A stretch of DNA of 64,000 bases from Maricaulis alexandrii (GCF_005871165.1 NZ_SWKP01000007.1:1-64000); one strand, 5' to 3'; shown: positions 7,466 to 15,917, counted from the stretch's first letter. Notes: generated by a model not told the origin, from the sequence alone. Numbers and translations: made by a program.

Positions 7466-8581
7466 GTGCCAAACAGCCTCATCCGCTCAACGGGCTACTG
7501 GGTCCCTTCGAACGTCATCACCAATGACGAGCTCGTCGCCAGCTACAATGCCTATGCCGAGCGCTTCAACGCCGAGAATGCTGCCGCCATTGCCGCCGGC
7601 GAGGTGGAGGAAGTGCCGCTCTCCAACTCCGACTTCATCGTCAATGCCTCCGGGATCAAGCGGCGGCACGTCTATGAAAAAGAGGGCATTCTGGACATCG
7701 ACAAGATGGTGCCGCAGATCGCGCCCCGTCCGATCGACCAGATTTCGACCCAGGCCGAATTCGCGCTCAAATCCGTCCACCAGGCGCTCGAGCGGGCCGG
7801 TTACACGGGGGCCGATATCGACGGCGTGATCGTGGCCTCTTCGGCCCAGCAACGAAATTTCCCGGGCCTGTCCTGCGAGATCCAGGATGCGATCGGGGCC
7901 AAGGGCTTCTCCTTTGACCTGACCATGGCCTGCGCCGCGGCGCTCTACGGGCTCCACATTGCCAACGGCCTGATCAAGTCGGGCGAAGCCAAGCGCATCC
8001 TGGTGTGCTCGCCGGAAATGATGACCTGCATCAATGTGCACACGCGCCGCGACGTCCACTTCATCTTCGGCGATGCCTCCGCCGCCATGATCGTGGAGGC
8101 CGATGATGGCCGCCCGGGTGGCTGGGACGTTCTGGGCACCCATGCCGAGAACAAATGGTCCTCGGCCCTGCGCTCCGATTTCGGCTTCATCAACCGCGCC
8201 GAACGCCAGATCGACTCGGATTATGAGCCGCATCTCGACCAGGACGGTCACCGCGTCTTCAAGGATGTGGTCGGTTTCGCGCCCAAGGTGGCGCGCAATC
8301 TGATGAAGAAGGTCGACCTTGAGCCGGAGGATGTCCGGCGGACCTGGCTGCACCAGGCCAATATCCGCATGGTCGACATGATCGCCAAACGCATCCTCGG
8401 CCGCGACCGCACCGAAGAAAATGCGCCGGCAATACTGGACGAGTACGGCAATACGTCCTCTTCTTCCGTCGTGATGAATTTCCAGATGCATTCCGACGAC
8501 ATGGCCGCGGGCGAGACAGGTGTGATGTGCGCCTTCGGGGCCGGCTATGGCGTGGGAGCCGCCGCTGTAAGGAAGCGCTGA
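7466..8581 (+). CDS. FabH-like 3-ketoacyl-ACP synthase, beta-ketodecanoyl-ACP synthase type (copy 2)
   Basis: A 371-residue paralogue of the protein at 4496-5611, equal in length and alignable throughout (SNVITNDELVASYNAY, NASGIKRRHVYEKEGILDID). The triad is Cys156 in MACAAALYG, His296 in LHQANIR and Asn329 in EYGNTSSS. The segment after the nucleophile differs (AAALYG versus SSGTFG), hinting at a different acyl-chain preference. Translation starts at GTG, with GGAAGGA some distance upstream. Its stop overlaps the start of the next gene by one base (TGATG), so they are probably one operon. Confidence 0.85.
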   Translation: MPNSLIRSTGYWVPSNVITNDELVASYNAYAERFNAENAAAIAAGEVEEVPLSNSDFIVNASGIKRRHVYEKEGILDIDKMVPQIAPRPIDQISTQAEFALKSVHQALERAGYTGADIDGVIVASSAQQRNFPGLSCEIQDAIGAKGFSFDLTMACAAALYGLHIANGLIKSGEAKRILVCSPEMMTCINVHTRRDVHFIFGDASAAMIVEADDGRPGGWDVLGTHAENKWSSALRSDFGFINRAERQIDSDYEPHLDQDGHRVFKDVVGFAPKVARNLMKKVDLEPEDVRRTWLHQANIRMVDMIAKRILGRDRTEENAPAILDEYGNTSSSSVVMNFQMHSDDMAAGETGVMCAFGAGYGVGAAAVRKR

Positions 8582-9600
8582 TGACCCGACTTCTTCTCGC
8601 CGGCACGGCCGGTATCCTGGCCCTGCTGGCCGCCTGTTCGGCCCCGCAAGACCAGGCCGCGCCCGACGAGACGGCTGACGGGAACAGCCCGGCACAAACG
8701 GCCGCACCGGACGCGGCGCCAGACGAGGCTGATACCGAAGAGGCCGATGCGTCTGCGGCCAGCCTGCCGGGCGTCGATATCTATATTGCGCCGCTGAACT
8801 GGGTGGGCGACATCCCCACCCTCGGCCCCGTCCACAATGCCACCCGGCGGCCCGGATATGACAATCAGCCGGCTTTCTCCGCAGACGGGCAGTCCTTCTA
8901 TTACGCCTCCGGCAATGGTCCCCTGACCGATGTCTGGCGCTGCAATCTGGACTGTTCCGAACGGGTCCGGATCACCGACACACCCTTGTCCGGCGAGTAC
9001 TCGCCGCGCCCGACCCCGGCCGGCGAAGCCCTGTCCTACATCTACCAGCCACCGAACGGTTATGGCGGCGAGGTCTGGCTGGACCGGCTCGAGGGTGGCG
9101 AACCCCGCCCGGCCTCCACGGTCGGACCTAACGGGTATTACGCCTTCAATGCCGACATGACCCGGCTGGCCGTGTTTGCGCTGGATGACGAAGCCCATCT
9201 CAAAGTCTTCGACCGCTTCGAGGACAGCGTGCCGCAGAGCGTCGCCGATCCGATCGGACGGGCGCTCTATGCACGTCCGGACCATGGCGCGGTCCTGTTC
9301 ACCCAGGCCCGCGAGGATAGTGGCTTTGCAGTGTTTGAAACCGGTTTCGACGGCACGGGCACCCACAGCCTGTTCGATCTTCCGGGCGAAACGCAGGACT
9401 ATGCGGTCTTCGCGCTTGCGGATGGCCGGGACGCGTTTTTCGCGGTTGATGAAGGCGTGCTGATGATGCGGACCCGGGATTTGCCCTGGGCTTCGATTGC
9501 CGATCTGGAAGAACAGGGCCTGAGCGGTGTCAGCCGAATGGCCGTCAGCCCGGACCGGTCCCATATCGCGCTGGTCGCGTTCGAATCCGACGCCGACTAG
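8581..9600 (+). CDS. Lipoprotein with TolB/PD40-like beta-propeller repeats
   Basis: A 339-residue exported protein. The signal MTRLLLAGTAGILALLAAC ends in an LAAC lipobox; an acidic, Ala/Pro-rich linker follows (to about residue 62). The remainder has PD40-type propeller strands such as NQPAFSADGQSFYYAS and SPRPTPAGEALSYIYQ, which occur in TolB-like propellers. It probably sits at the outer membrane or in the periplasm. The ATG shares a base with the stop of the preceding ketoacyl synthase. A role in lipid or envelope metabolism would be guesswork. Confidence 0.75.
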   Translation: MTRLLLAGTAGILALLAACSAPQDQAAPDETADGNSPAQTAAPDAAPDEADTEEADASAASLPGVDIYIAPLNWVGDIPTLGPVHNATRRPGYDNQPAFSADGQSFYYASGNGPLTDVWRCNLDCSERVRITDTPLSGEYSPRPTPAGEALSYIYQPPNGYGGEVWLDRLEGGEPRPASTVGPNGYYAFNADMTRLAVFALDDEAHLKVFDRFEDSVPQSVADPIGRALYARPDHGAVLFTQAREDSGFAVFETGFDGTGTHSLFDLPGETQDYAVFALADGRDAFFAVDEGVLMMRTRDLPWASIADLEEQGLSGVSRMAVSPDRSHIALVAFESDAD

Positions 9601-9613
9601 CCGGGCCGGGCCG

Positions 9614-10660
9614 ATGGGCGAGCACGGACGCCACAAGACACTGATTGAAATCCAGTTCCTCAGGGCCATCGCCGTGCTGATGGTCGTGATCGCGCACATT
9701 CATCAGGCCAATGACCGTTTCTACAGTGATGCGGTGCTGGGACAGGCCAGCCTGTTCGGATTTGCCGGCGTGGACGTCTTCTTCGTCCTGTCCGGCTTCA
9801 TCATCCATCATCTCTACAAGGACCATGCCGGGTTCGACCTGCGCTATTTCCTCAACCGGCTGAACCGCATCTTCCCGCTCTACTGGATTTTCACCGGCTT
9901 CGCCGTGCTGGGCTATGTCACCATGGGCGGGTCCCTGACACGGTCGGCGGACGAGCTGGACATACTGGCCTCGCTGACCCTGATCCCGACGGGGGATCTG
10001 CCGGTCCTGCAGGTCGGTTGGACCCTGACCCACGAGCTCTACTTTTATCTCGCCTACGGGCTGGCCCTGCTCCTGCCGCAGCCCGCGCGGGTCTCGGCGG
10101 GGATGGGCTGGGCCCTGGCGAGCCTCGGCTACATCCTGGTTCCCCACGGCATCGCGTCGCCCTGGCTGGACCTGGTGTTCAGCCCGTTCAACTTTCTCTT
10201 CCTGTCCGGTGTCCTGCTGGCCACTCTGTATCCGCGGATCCGGCGCCTGCGCTGGCCGGCCCTGCTCATCTTGGCCAGTGGGCTGGCTCTCGGCCTGACC
10301 TGGATACACATCCATGGCCTGGCCGGACTGGTTGCAGCCCCGCTGCGCGTGGTGATGCTGGCCCCGTTCGCCATGGGCCTGGTGGCGACCTTGCTGGCTT
10401 GGACGCCAGCACTTCCCAAACCACTCGCCCAGGTCGGCGACTGGTCCTACGCGATCTATCTCTCGCACATCCTGGTGATCGGGGTTCTGGCCCGGCTCAT
10501 GCCCGGCCTGACCGGCGACGGTCTCGCCGGCGCTGTCCTGCTATACCTCGCCGGCCTGATGGCCTGCCTGGCCCTGGGCGGGCTGGTGCATGCCGGGGTC
10601 GAACGCCCCTTGCTGGACCGGGGCAAGGCACTCATCCGGCACCTCGCCCCGTCCCGTTAG
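9614..10660 (+). CDS. Acyltransferase 3 family membrane protein (OafA/YrhL type)
   Basis: A 348-residue integral membrane protein with about ten helices. The start region has the family pattern IQFLRAIAVLMVVIAHIHQ with the conserved histidine, followed by GVDVFFVLSGFIIHH and an FLNRLNRIFPLYW segment. Such proteins O-acylate glycans or other envelope molecules. ATG at 9614 follows the lipoprotein stop by 13 bp; the longer frame upstream would overlap that gene. The target is unknown. Confidence 0.85.
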   Translation: MGEHGRHKTLIEIQFLRAIAVLMVVIAHIHQANDRFYSDAVLGQASLFGFAGVDVFFVLSGFIIHHLYKDHAGFDLRYFLNRLNRIFPLYWIFTGFAVLGYVTMGGSLTRSADELDILASLTLIPTGDLPVLQVGWTLTHELYFYLAYGLALLLPQPARVSAGMGWALASLGYILVPHGIASPWLDLVFSPFNFLFLSGVLLATLYPRIRRLRWPALLILASGLALGLTWIHIHGLAGLVAAPLRVVMLAPFAMGLVATLLAWTPALPKPLAQVGDWSYAIYLSHILVIGVLARLMPGLTGDGLAGAVLLYLAGLMACLALGGLVHAGVERPLLDRGKALIRHLAPSR

Positions 10661-10667
10661 CGCGCCG

Positions 10668-11042
10668 TCAGACCGACGTCGTCTCGGTGATCTTGTAGGT
10701 CAGATCATCCCCGTCAGCTTCGTGGATGGTGAGATAATCCCCGAGCCGCAAGGTGTGATCACCCAAGCGATAGACCGGCTCGTCCGGCCCTTCGCCTTCC
10801 TCGTCATAATGGAAAAACCAGTGCGAGCCGCGATGGGTCAGCCAGCCATCGGCCTTCTCCGCCGGATCGGGCGAAAAACGGTCGACGGTGCAATCGGCCT
10901 TGTTGGCCCGCCACAGGTCGAGATCCAGGCGGCCATCCTTGTCCAGCGGCGCCACGATCACATAACCCTGATCATTGTCACCATCGGGGAATCCCGCGTC
11001 CGGATTGCGTCCCAGTCTCATCACAACACGTGTCAGGCTCAT
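10668..11042 (-). CDS. Conserved hypothetical acidic protein
   Basis: A 124-residue soluble acidic protein rich in Asp and Trp, with strands such as GYVIVAPLDKDGRLD and HWFFHYDEEGEG and a C-terminal TIHEADGDDLTYKI segment. I do not recognise the family; it resembles small alphaproteobacterial proteins annotated only as hypothetical. ATG at 11042 is chosen because the longer frame to 11588 runs opposite the HD hydrolase gene. It is convergent with the acyltransferase and divergent from the HD gene. Confidence 0.65.
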   Translation of the reverse strand: MSLTRVVMRLGRNPDAGFPDGDNDQGYVIVAPLDKDGRLDLDLWRANKADCTVDRFSPDPAEKADGWLTHRGSHWFFHYDEEGEGPDEPVYRLGDHTLRLGDYLTIHEADGDDLTYKITETTSV

Positions 11043-11216
11043 GCCAGTCTCCCGATTATTTCTGAGGCCTATCCATCCCGTTTTTGCGCGGAAGGTCAAT
11101 TCACTCCACGATGCGTCAAGAGCGCACATCCGCTGTGAATTTGGGTCGCGGCCGGAGTGGAGATGGCGGGGCAAGAATGCTATCTCCCCTGTCCGCGATT
11201 TTGAGGAAGGGATGAC

Positions 11217-11834
11217 ATGCCGGCAGCGGCCCGCAAGAAAGACACGGCTCCACGCGCCTGGCAGCGCATGATTTCCGGCCGCCGGCTGGACCTTCTGGAT
11301 CCCTCGCCCTTCGATGTCGAAATCGAGGACATCGCCCACGGACTGGCGCGCGTGGCGCGCTGGAATGGCCAGACCCATGGGGACCACGCCTTCTCCGTGG
11401 CCGAGCATTCCGTCGTCGTGCTGCAGATCCTCGACCATCTCTACCCCAAGCTGGACCCGAAATGGCGGCTCGCCGCCATCCTGCATGACGCCTCCGAATA
11501 TGTGATTGGCGACATGATCAGCCCGTTCAAGGCGGCGTTGGGCGTGAACTACCGCGAATTCGAGGACCGGCTGGAACGCGCCATTCACCTGCGCTACGGC
11601 TTGCCGCCGAAACTGCCGGCCGAGGTGAAACGCAAGATCAAGCGCGCCGACGTGATCTGCGCTTATTTCGAAGCCACGCAGATTGCGGGCTTTACCCGGG
11701 AAGAAGCGTTGAAATTTTTCGGCCGCCCGCCCGCCGACCTGGAGATCGAGATCAGCCCCATGCCGGTCAAGAAGGCGCAGGTCCTGATGCTCGACACGTT
11801 CAACACCGTGCTGGCCGAAGTCGAGGGGCGCTGA
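11217..11834 (+). CDS. HD-domain phosphohydrolase, YfbR-like
   Basis: A 205-residue cytoplasmic protein with the HD metal-dependent hydrolase signature: the first His in RWNGQTHGDHAFSVAEHS, the paired His-Asp in AAILHDASEYVIGD, and a later Asp in KRADVICAYFEA. This arrangement is that of YfbR-like 5'-nucleotidases, which dephosphorylate deoxynucleoside monophosphates. GAGGAAGGGATGAC precedes the ATG. Its stop overlaps the start of the NadQ-type regulator, so the pair is co-transcribed. Nucleotide turnover is a plausible link to NAD metabolism. Confidence 0.82.
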   Translation: MPAAARKKDTAPRAWQRMISGRRLDLLDPSPFDVEIEDIAHGLARVARWNGQTHGDHAFSVAEHSVVVLQILDHLYPKLDPKWRLAAILHDASEYVIGDMISPFKAALGVNYREFEDRLERAIHLRYGLPPKLPAEVKRKIKRADVICAYFEATQIAGFTREEALKFFGRPPADLEIEISPMPVKKAQVLMLDTFNTVLAEVEGR

Positions 11835-12805
11835 TGGAACTGGCCGGCCAGTCCCTTTCTGTCGGCCTCAATGCGGTCATCCTGTCCGTCGACAGCGATA
11901 CGCCCCGCGTCCTGATCGTGCCGCAATCGGGCGGCGGCGTCGCCCTGCCCTTCGGTCCGTTCGACCCGGCCCGCCATCGGACTTTCGAGATCGGCCTTCG
12001 CCGCTGGGTGGCCGAACAGGCCCGCTTCCAGCTGGGCTATGTGGAACAGCTCTACACCTTCGGAGACCGGGGCCGCGAAGCGCCGCTGGCCGCCCTGACC
12101 GGGTCCGAGGATGCCCGCATCATCTCGATCGGCTATCTCGCCCTCACCGCCGACACCGCGACCCCGCCCGATGGCGGCGGACGCTGGCGCGACTGGTATG
12201 ATTTCTTTCCCTGGGAAGACTGGCGCCAGGGCAAACCGGAGGTCATCGACACCGACATCATCCCGCGCCTGTCAGCCTGGGCCGATGAAGCCGGTGTGCC
12301 CGGCCGCCGCGCCTCGCGCCATGACCGCTTGAAGACCACATTCGGCATGGGCGGCGAGACCTGGAATGAGGAACGCGTGCTGGACCGGTATGAGCTGCTC
12401 TATGAAGCCGGCCTGGTCGCGGAAGCCGCCCGGGACGGACAGGTGGACGATCCGACCCTGTGCCCGGCCCTGGGCTTATCCATGGCCTCCGATCACCGGC
12501 GTATACTGGCGACCGCCATTTCCCGGCTGCGCGGCAAGATCAAGTATCGTCCCATTGTCTTTGAACTCATGCCTGACCTCTTCACCCTCTCCGGGCTGCA
12601 ACAGGCTGTCGAAGCCATCATCGGCTATCGCCTGCACAAGCAGAATTTCCGGCGCGCCCTGGACCGGACCGGTTTCGTGGAAGGCACGGGCAAGGTGGAG
12701 AGCCGCACGGGCGGACGCCCTGCTGAACTCTACAGCTATCGCCGCGAGGCCCTGGCCGGCCTGCCCTCCCTGGGCCTGGCCACACCCCGCCTCAAGGAGA
12801 GCTGA
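11834..12805 (+). CDS. nadQ: NadQ/NrtR-type NUDIX-fold repressor of NAD biosynthesis
   Basis: A 323-residue protein with an N-terminal NUDIX-like domain (LNAVILSVDSDTPRVLIVPQ and following) that lacks an intact Nudix catalytic box, and a C-terminal winged-helix domain (from about residue 230; LPDLFTLSGLQQAVEAI region, then GYRLHKQNFRRALDR). This is the architecture of NrtR and the related alphaproteobacterial NadQ, repressors of NAD genes. The nadA-nadB-nadC operon begins 944 bp downstream and has three repeated inverted motifs in its promoter. NadQ is preferred over NrtR because of the nadABC context, but the two cannot be separated firmly by eye. Confidence 0.75.
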   Translation: MELAGQSLSVGLNAVILSVDSDTPRVLIVPQSGGGVALPFGPFDPARHRTFEIGLRRWVAEQARFQLGYVEQLYTFGDRGREAPLAALTGSEDARIISIGYLALTADTATPPDGGGRWRDWYDFFPWEDWRQGKPEVIDTDIIPRLSAWADEAGVPGRRASRHDRLKTTFGMGGETWNEERVLDRYELLYEAGLVAEAARDGQVDDPTLCPALGLSMASDHRRILATAISRLRGKIKYRPIVFELMPDLFTLSGLQQAVEAIIGYRLHKQNFRRALDRTGFVEGTGKVESRTGGRPAELYSYRREALAGLPSLGLATPRLKES

Positions 12806-12873
12806 CCCCGTCCGGCTGGCCAGTCGTCCGGCGAGACGCCATGATGCCCGCGCACAATCACAGGGGGCAGACC

Positions 12874-13140
12874 ATGACGACGACATCCACTATTCCGGTA
12901 AACCCCGACGTGACCGATGCGGTGACGCAGGCGAATATCAAGGTGCTGGGCGAAGCGCCCGCTCTGGCCCTGGGCCTGCTCTACCAGACCATTGGCACGG
13001 CTTCCGGGCTGGAACTGGAGGATGCCACACGAATACGCGACGCGCTGGAAGACGCGCTGGAAGACGCCACGCCGGAACAGATGCACGAGATCCTCGAGAC
13101 CATCCTCCACATGGCCACACTGGCAGACCCCTCGCACTGA
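12874..13140 (+). CDS. RebB-family (R-body) protein
   Basis: An 88-residue protein whose first 50 residues match the RebB pattern closely: VNPDVTDAVTQANIKVLGEA followed by PALALGLLYQT. RebB-type proteins polymerise into R-bodies, coiled ribbons known from Caedibacter and present in many free-living proteobacteria. The C-terminal third is acidic and helical. The ATG at 12874 follows AGGGGGCAG; the earlier in-frame ATG at 12841 lacks such a site. No second reb gene is visible nearby, so assembly would need subunits elsewhere or a different use of the fold. Confidence 0.8.
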   Translation: MTTTSTIPVNPDVTDAVTQANIKVLGEAPALALGLLYQTIGTASGLELEDATRIRDALEDALEDATPEQMHEILETILHMATLADPSH

Positions 13141-13235
13141 GGCCTTCCGATATTGCACTGCACAATTTTTTTCTTGCGCACTGCAACGAATTGGTTTTGC
13201 ATACCAAAATTCTACGAGAGCGCAGTGGGGCTGTG

Positions 13236-13565
13236 ATGCGTCAGGCATGGGTATTCGAGACGGGCGCCGGTTTTCTGGTCTGCTGCCTCACCGTGCTCGC
13301 CCTGCATTTCATCAGTCTGGAACACTATGCGCTGGGCGCTCCGCTCGTTCTGATCCTTGCGATCAGTTTGTGCGTCATGCCGATGAACCGGCTCACGCGT
13401 GGCCAGCTCCTCATGCCGGCCGCCATCAACAGCGTCATCACCTTTGCGCTCCTGGCCGCCGGGGTCAGCTTCCCGGCCTGTTTCCTGCTGGGGCTCGCCC
13501 TCACCGGTCTCGGTTATGCCCTCTGGAAGCTTCACAGCCGCGGTTTCAAATTCCCCGAAGCCTGA
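13236..13565 (+). CDS. Small integral membrane protein
   Basis: A 109-residue hydrophobic protein with three or four membrane helices (about residues 10-28, 32-48, 60-76, 79-96) and a basic C-terminal tail (LHSRGFKFPEA). No family recognised. It lies between rebB and the NAD operon promoter. The ribosome binding site is weak. Codon use matches the neighbours in this frame, which supports the gene. Confidence 0.55.
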   Translation: MRQAWVFETGAGFLVCCLTVLALHFISLEHYALGAPLVLILAISLCVMPMNRLTRGQLLMPAAINSVITFALLAAGVSFPACFLLGLALTGLGYALWKLHSRGFKFPEA

Positions 13566-13616
13566 CCCATCGCGCCCCGCCAAGCCGTTCATGTCCGCCT
13601 GATGTCAGGCCATGCC

Positions 13617-13645
13617 TTGCTTTGCTCATTGTGAGCATTTATATC
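13617..13645 (+). promoter_or_regulatory. Predicted nadA operon promoter
   Basis: TTGCTT (13617-13622) and TATATC (13640-13645) are separated by exactly 17 bp, a plausible sigma-70 pair. The first inverted repeat (13623-13637) fills the spacer, an ideal repressor position. The expected start site is near 13652, giving a leader of about 97 nt before the nadA ATG. Confidence 0.6.
13623..13637. promoter_or_regulatory. NAD operator site 1
   Basis: TGCTCA-TTG-TGAGCA is a perfect 6+3+6 inverted repeat lying between the predicted -35 and -10 elements of the nadA promoter. Two related sites follow downstream. It is the probable main operator for the NadQ/NrtR-type regulator encoded at 11834-12805. 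Confidence 0.7.
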
Positions 13646-13657
13646 CTTTCCCAGTAA

Positions 13658-13672
13658 AGCTCATTTCGAGCA
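13658..13672. promoter_or_regulatory. NAD operator site 2
   Basis: AGCTCATTTCGAGCA matches the site 1 pattern in 11 of the 12 half-site bases except for A at the first and C at the tenth position. Its start is 35 bp from that of site 1 and it lies near the expected transcription start. Confidence 0.6.
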
Positions 13673-13719
13673 TAAGGGGGCGGCCCAATGACGAGCCGCC
13701 CATTTTCAGATCCCACTAA

Positions 13720-13734
13720 TGCTCATAACGAGCA
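13720..13734. promoter_or_regulatory. NAD operator site 3
   Basis: TGCTCATAACGAGCA repeats the motif again, 62 bp beyond site 2 and 14 bp before the nadA ATG, close to the ribosome binding site (AGGGAGGGG). Binding here could block elongation or loop with site 1. Confidence 0.6.
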
Positions 13735-13748
13735 AAAGGGAGGGGAAA

Positions 13749-14858
13749 ATGGACCGATTGAATTGGGATGGCACGCCTGAAGGCTTAGATCAGGACCGGC
13801 CGGAACTCGCGTACACGGATGAGGTCAAGGCGGCCACGGATCACCTCTATGAGAAGGTGAAGCATGTCGTCACGCCCATGGAGTGGCCGGCCAAGGCGCC
13901 GCTGATCCATGCGATCAACCAGCTCAAGAAAGAGAAAAACGCGGTCATCCTCGCCCACAATTACATGACCGCCGACATCTTCCACTGCGTCGGCGACCTG
14001 ATGGGCGACAGCCTCGCCCTCGCCCGCATGGCGGCAGAGAGCGAAGCCGATATCATCGTCCAGGCCGGCGTCCACTTCATGGCCGAGACCGCCAAGGTGC
14101 TCGCGCCGAACAAAAAAGTCCTGATCCCCGACACGCGCGCCGGCTGTTCGCTGGCAAGCTCGATCACGGGCGAGGATGTCCGCCGCATCAAGGCCGCCTA
14201 TCCCGGCATTCCGGTGGCGACCTATGTGAACACCTCGGCCGATGTGAAAGCGGAATGCGATATCTGCTGCACATCGTCGAACGCCGTCCAGGTCGTCGAG
14301 AGCCTGGGTTCGGACACAGTCATTCTCCTGCCCGACCAGTATCTGGCCAAGAATGTCGCCGCCCAGACCGATGTGAAAATCCTCACCTGGGCCGGCAGTT
14401 GCGAAGTGCATGAGCAATTCACCGCCCAGGACATCCAGGACCTGCGCGACGCCCATCCCGGTGTCGTCATCATCACCCACCCGGAAAGCCCGCTCGACGT
14501 GGTCCAGGCCGCCGACTATGCCGGCTCGACCGCCGCCATGGCTGATTGGGCCAAGAACAGCGGCGCGAAGAAGGCGGTCCTGCTGACCGAATGCTCGATG
14601 AGCGACAATGTCGCCGCCGACGTGCCGGAGATCGAGTTCATCCGCCCGTGCAACCTCTGCCCGCACATGAAGCGGATCACGCTGGAAAACATCTATGACT
14701 GCCTGCGTCTGGAACAGCATGAAGTGACCGTCCCGGACGCCGTCATCGAAGGCGCCCGCGCCTCCGTCCAGGCCATGCTCGACCTGCCCAAGCCGGACAA
14801 GCCCGCCAGCTTTGATCCGACGAAGCAGGAGAAGCCGGTGGACCTGGTGGCGATCTAG
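13749..14858 (+). CDS. nadA: Quinolinate synthase
   Basis: A 369-residue 4Fe-4S enzyme that condenses iminoaspartate with dihydroxyacetone phosphate to quinolinate. The three cluster cysteines correspond to Cys133 (AGCSLAS), Cys218 (AGSCEVHEQF) and one of the pair in CNLCPHMK (301/304). The AHNYMTADI motif near residue 70 is typical. ATG at 13749 follows AGGGAGGGG; an upstream in-frame ATG at 13719 would overlap operator site 3 and lacks support. First gene of the NAD operon. Confidence 0.96.
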   Translation: MDRLNWDGTPEGLDQDRPELAYTDEVKAATDHLYEKVKHVVTPMEWPAKAPLIHAINQLKKEKNAVILAHNYMTADIFHCVGDLMGDSLALARMAAESEADIIVQAGVHFMAETAKVLAPNKKVLIPDTRAGCSLASSITGEDVRRIKAAYPGIPVATYVNTSADVKAECDICCTSSNAVQVVESLGSDTVILLPDQYLAKNVAAQTDVKILTWAGSCEVHEQFTAQDIQDLRDAHPGVVIITHPESPLDVVQAADYAGSTAAMADWAKNSGAKKAVLLTECSMSDNVAADVPEIEFIRPCNLCPHMKRITLENIYDCLRLEQHEVTVPDAVIEGARASVQAMLDLPKPDKPASFDPTKQEKPVDLVAI

Positions 14859-14864
14859 GGGGCC

Positions 14865-15917
14865 ATGGTGACCCGCGCCTTCATCTGGCTCGCCTGCCTG
14901 CTCAGCGCTCTTTGCAGCGCAAGTCTGAAGGCAGAGGCACAAACGACGCTCATGGCAGCCTTGCCTGAATTGGGCATCGAAGAGCATTGCCAATCGCTTG
15001 GCATAGAGGACCAGACCGCGCGATTCTTCCACGTGTCGCTCTTGCCGCCTTCTCAGACGGGAGACACCCAATTGGACTGCGTGCGGGTCCAGATCGGCGG
15101 GCACTTTCGCTGGATTGACGAGGGGGGAGCCGCTTTACACCCAAGTGTTCACTCGGCCTATCTCGCCTCGGATAGAGAGATCATTGCACCTCGTATTTAC
15201 CTTGGAGATTGGCCTGACGGCGCGCCTTCACTTTACCATCTCAATGGCGCGAACGTCGTCGTTGAGGGCGTGATCTTCAATTATTGCCAAGCAATCGAGA
15301 CTGCGATCGAGGCCGGAAATCCACATGCATTTGTGGTCGAGCTCGGTCTGGAAGACTTCCCGGACCCATGTGACGGCTATCCGCTGGATGGTTATCTCCT
15401 TTATGATGTCCGCCTCGTTTCGACAGCCCCGGGGCCGGCACAACGCGTCCGTGGCGAGATCAATCGCGGCGTCCTTGGCAATTTGGCTCGAATAGGTGTC
15501 GACCAGCCTCACTATGATGGCATTGAAACAGCGACCCGCCGTTGGGCAGAGGAGTTAGGTCGGGGCGAGGCGTATTATCTGACAAACCATACGCCTTCCA
15601 TCGACCGCGAGAGCCGCATATTTCTCAGGGATCGTCCCTTCAATATCACCGATTTGTATGGCGATAGCGAAGCACTCCGCACGGCTTCCGGCGTTGCGCT
15701 ATCTTCGCAACCGATTGCAGTTTTCCAGAACGGGGAAGGCGACCCGACAGATAGCGCTTGGGGCCCTGCCGTTTTCGGCTGCATCTGCTTGCAGGATGAA
15801 TGCTCGGAAGTTTGGCCGCTCGACACAATCGACCTGCCCTGGATGCCCGAAGCCTACATCTGCACCGGGCCCTTCCGTTTCAACCGCGAAAACGACAATT
15901 GGGAGCGACATCATTGA
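14865..15917 (+). CDS. Secreted cysteine-containing protein inserted between nadA and nadB
   Basis: A 350-residue exported protein. Residues 1-25 form a Sec signal (FIWLACLLSALCSASLKAEA). The mature part has eight cysteines, suggesting disulphides, and several Trp/Tyr-rich acidic segments (RIYLGDWPDG, GEAYYLTNHTPSI). I recognise no domain. It starts 6 bp after the nadA stop with AGGGGG as binding site and its stop overlaps the nadB TTG start. Its third-position GC is visibly lower than that of nadA and nadB, which suggests later insertion. No link to NAD chemistry is visible. Confidence 0.7.
   Translation: MVTRAFIWLACLLSALCSASLKAEAQTTLMAALPELGIEEHCQSLGIEDQTARFFHVSLLPPSQTGDTQLDCVRVQIGGHFRWIDEGGAALHPSVHSAYLASDREIIAPRIYLGDWPDGAPSLYHLNGANVVVEGVIFNYCQAIETAIEAGNPHAFVVELGLEDFPDPCDGYPLDGYLLYDVRLVSTAPGPAQRVRGEINRGVLGNLARIGVDQPHYDGIETATRRWAEELGRGEAYYLTNHTPSIDRESRIFLRDRPFNITDLYGDSEALRTASGVALSSQPIAVFQNGEGDPTDSAWGPAVFGCICLQDECSEVWPLDTIDLPWMPEAYICTGPFRFNRENDNWERHH

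Noticed and set aside
5992-7527. 511-codon forward frame opposite amtB
   Set aside because: It is the complement of amtB; the translation is His/Arg/Gln-rich low-complexity, as expected from antisense of a GC-rich gene.
13141-13235. Repeated GCACTGCA words after rebB as an operator pair
   Set aside because: The two words are direct and spaced irregularly, with no symmetry and no promoter context that I could support.
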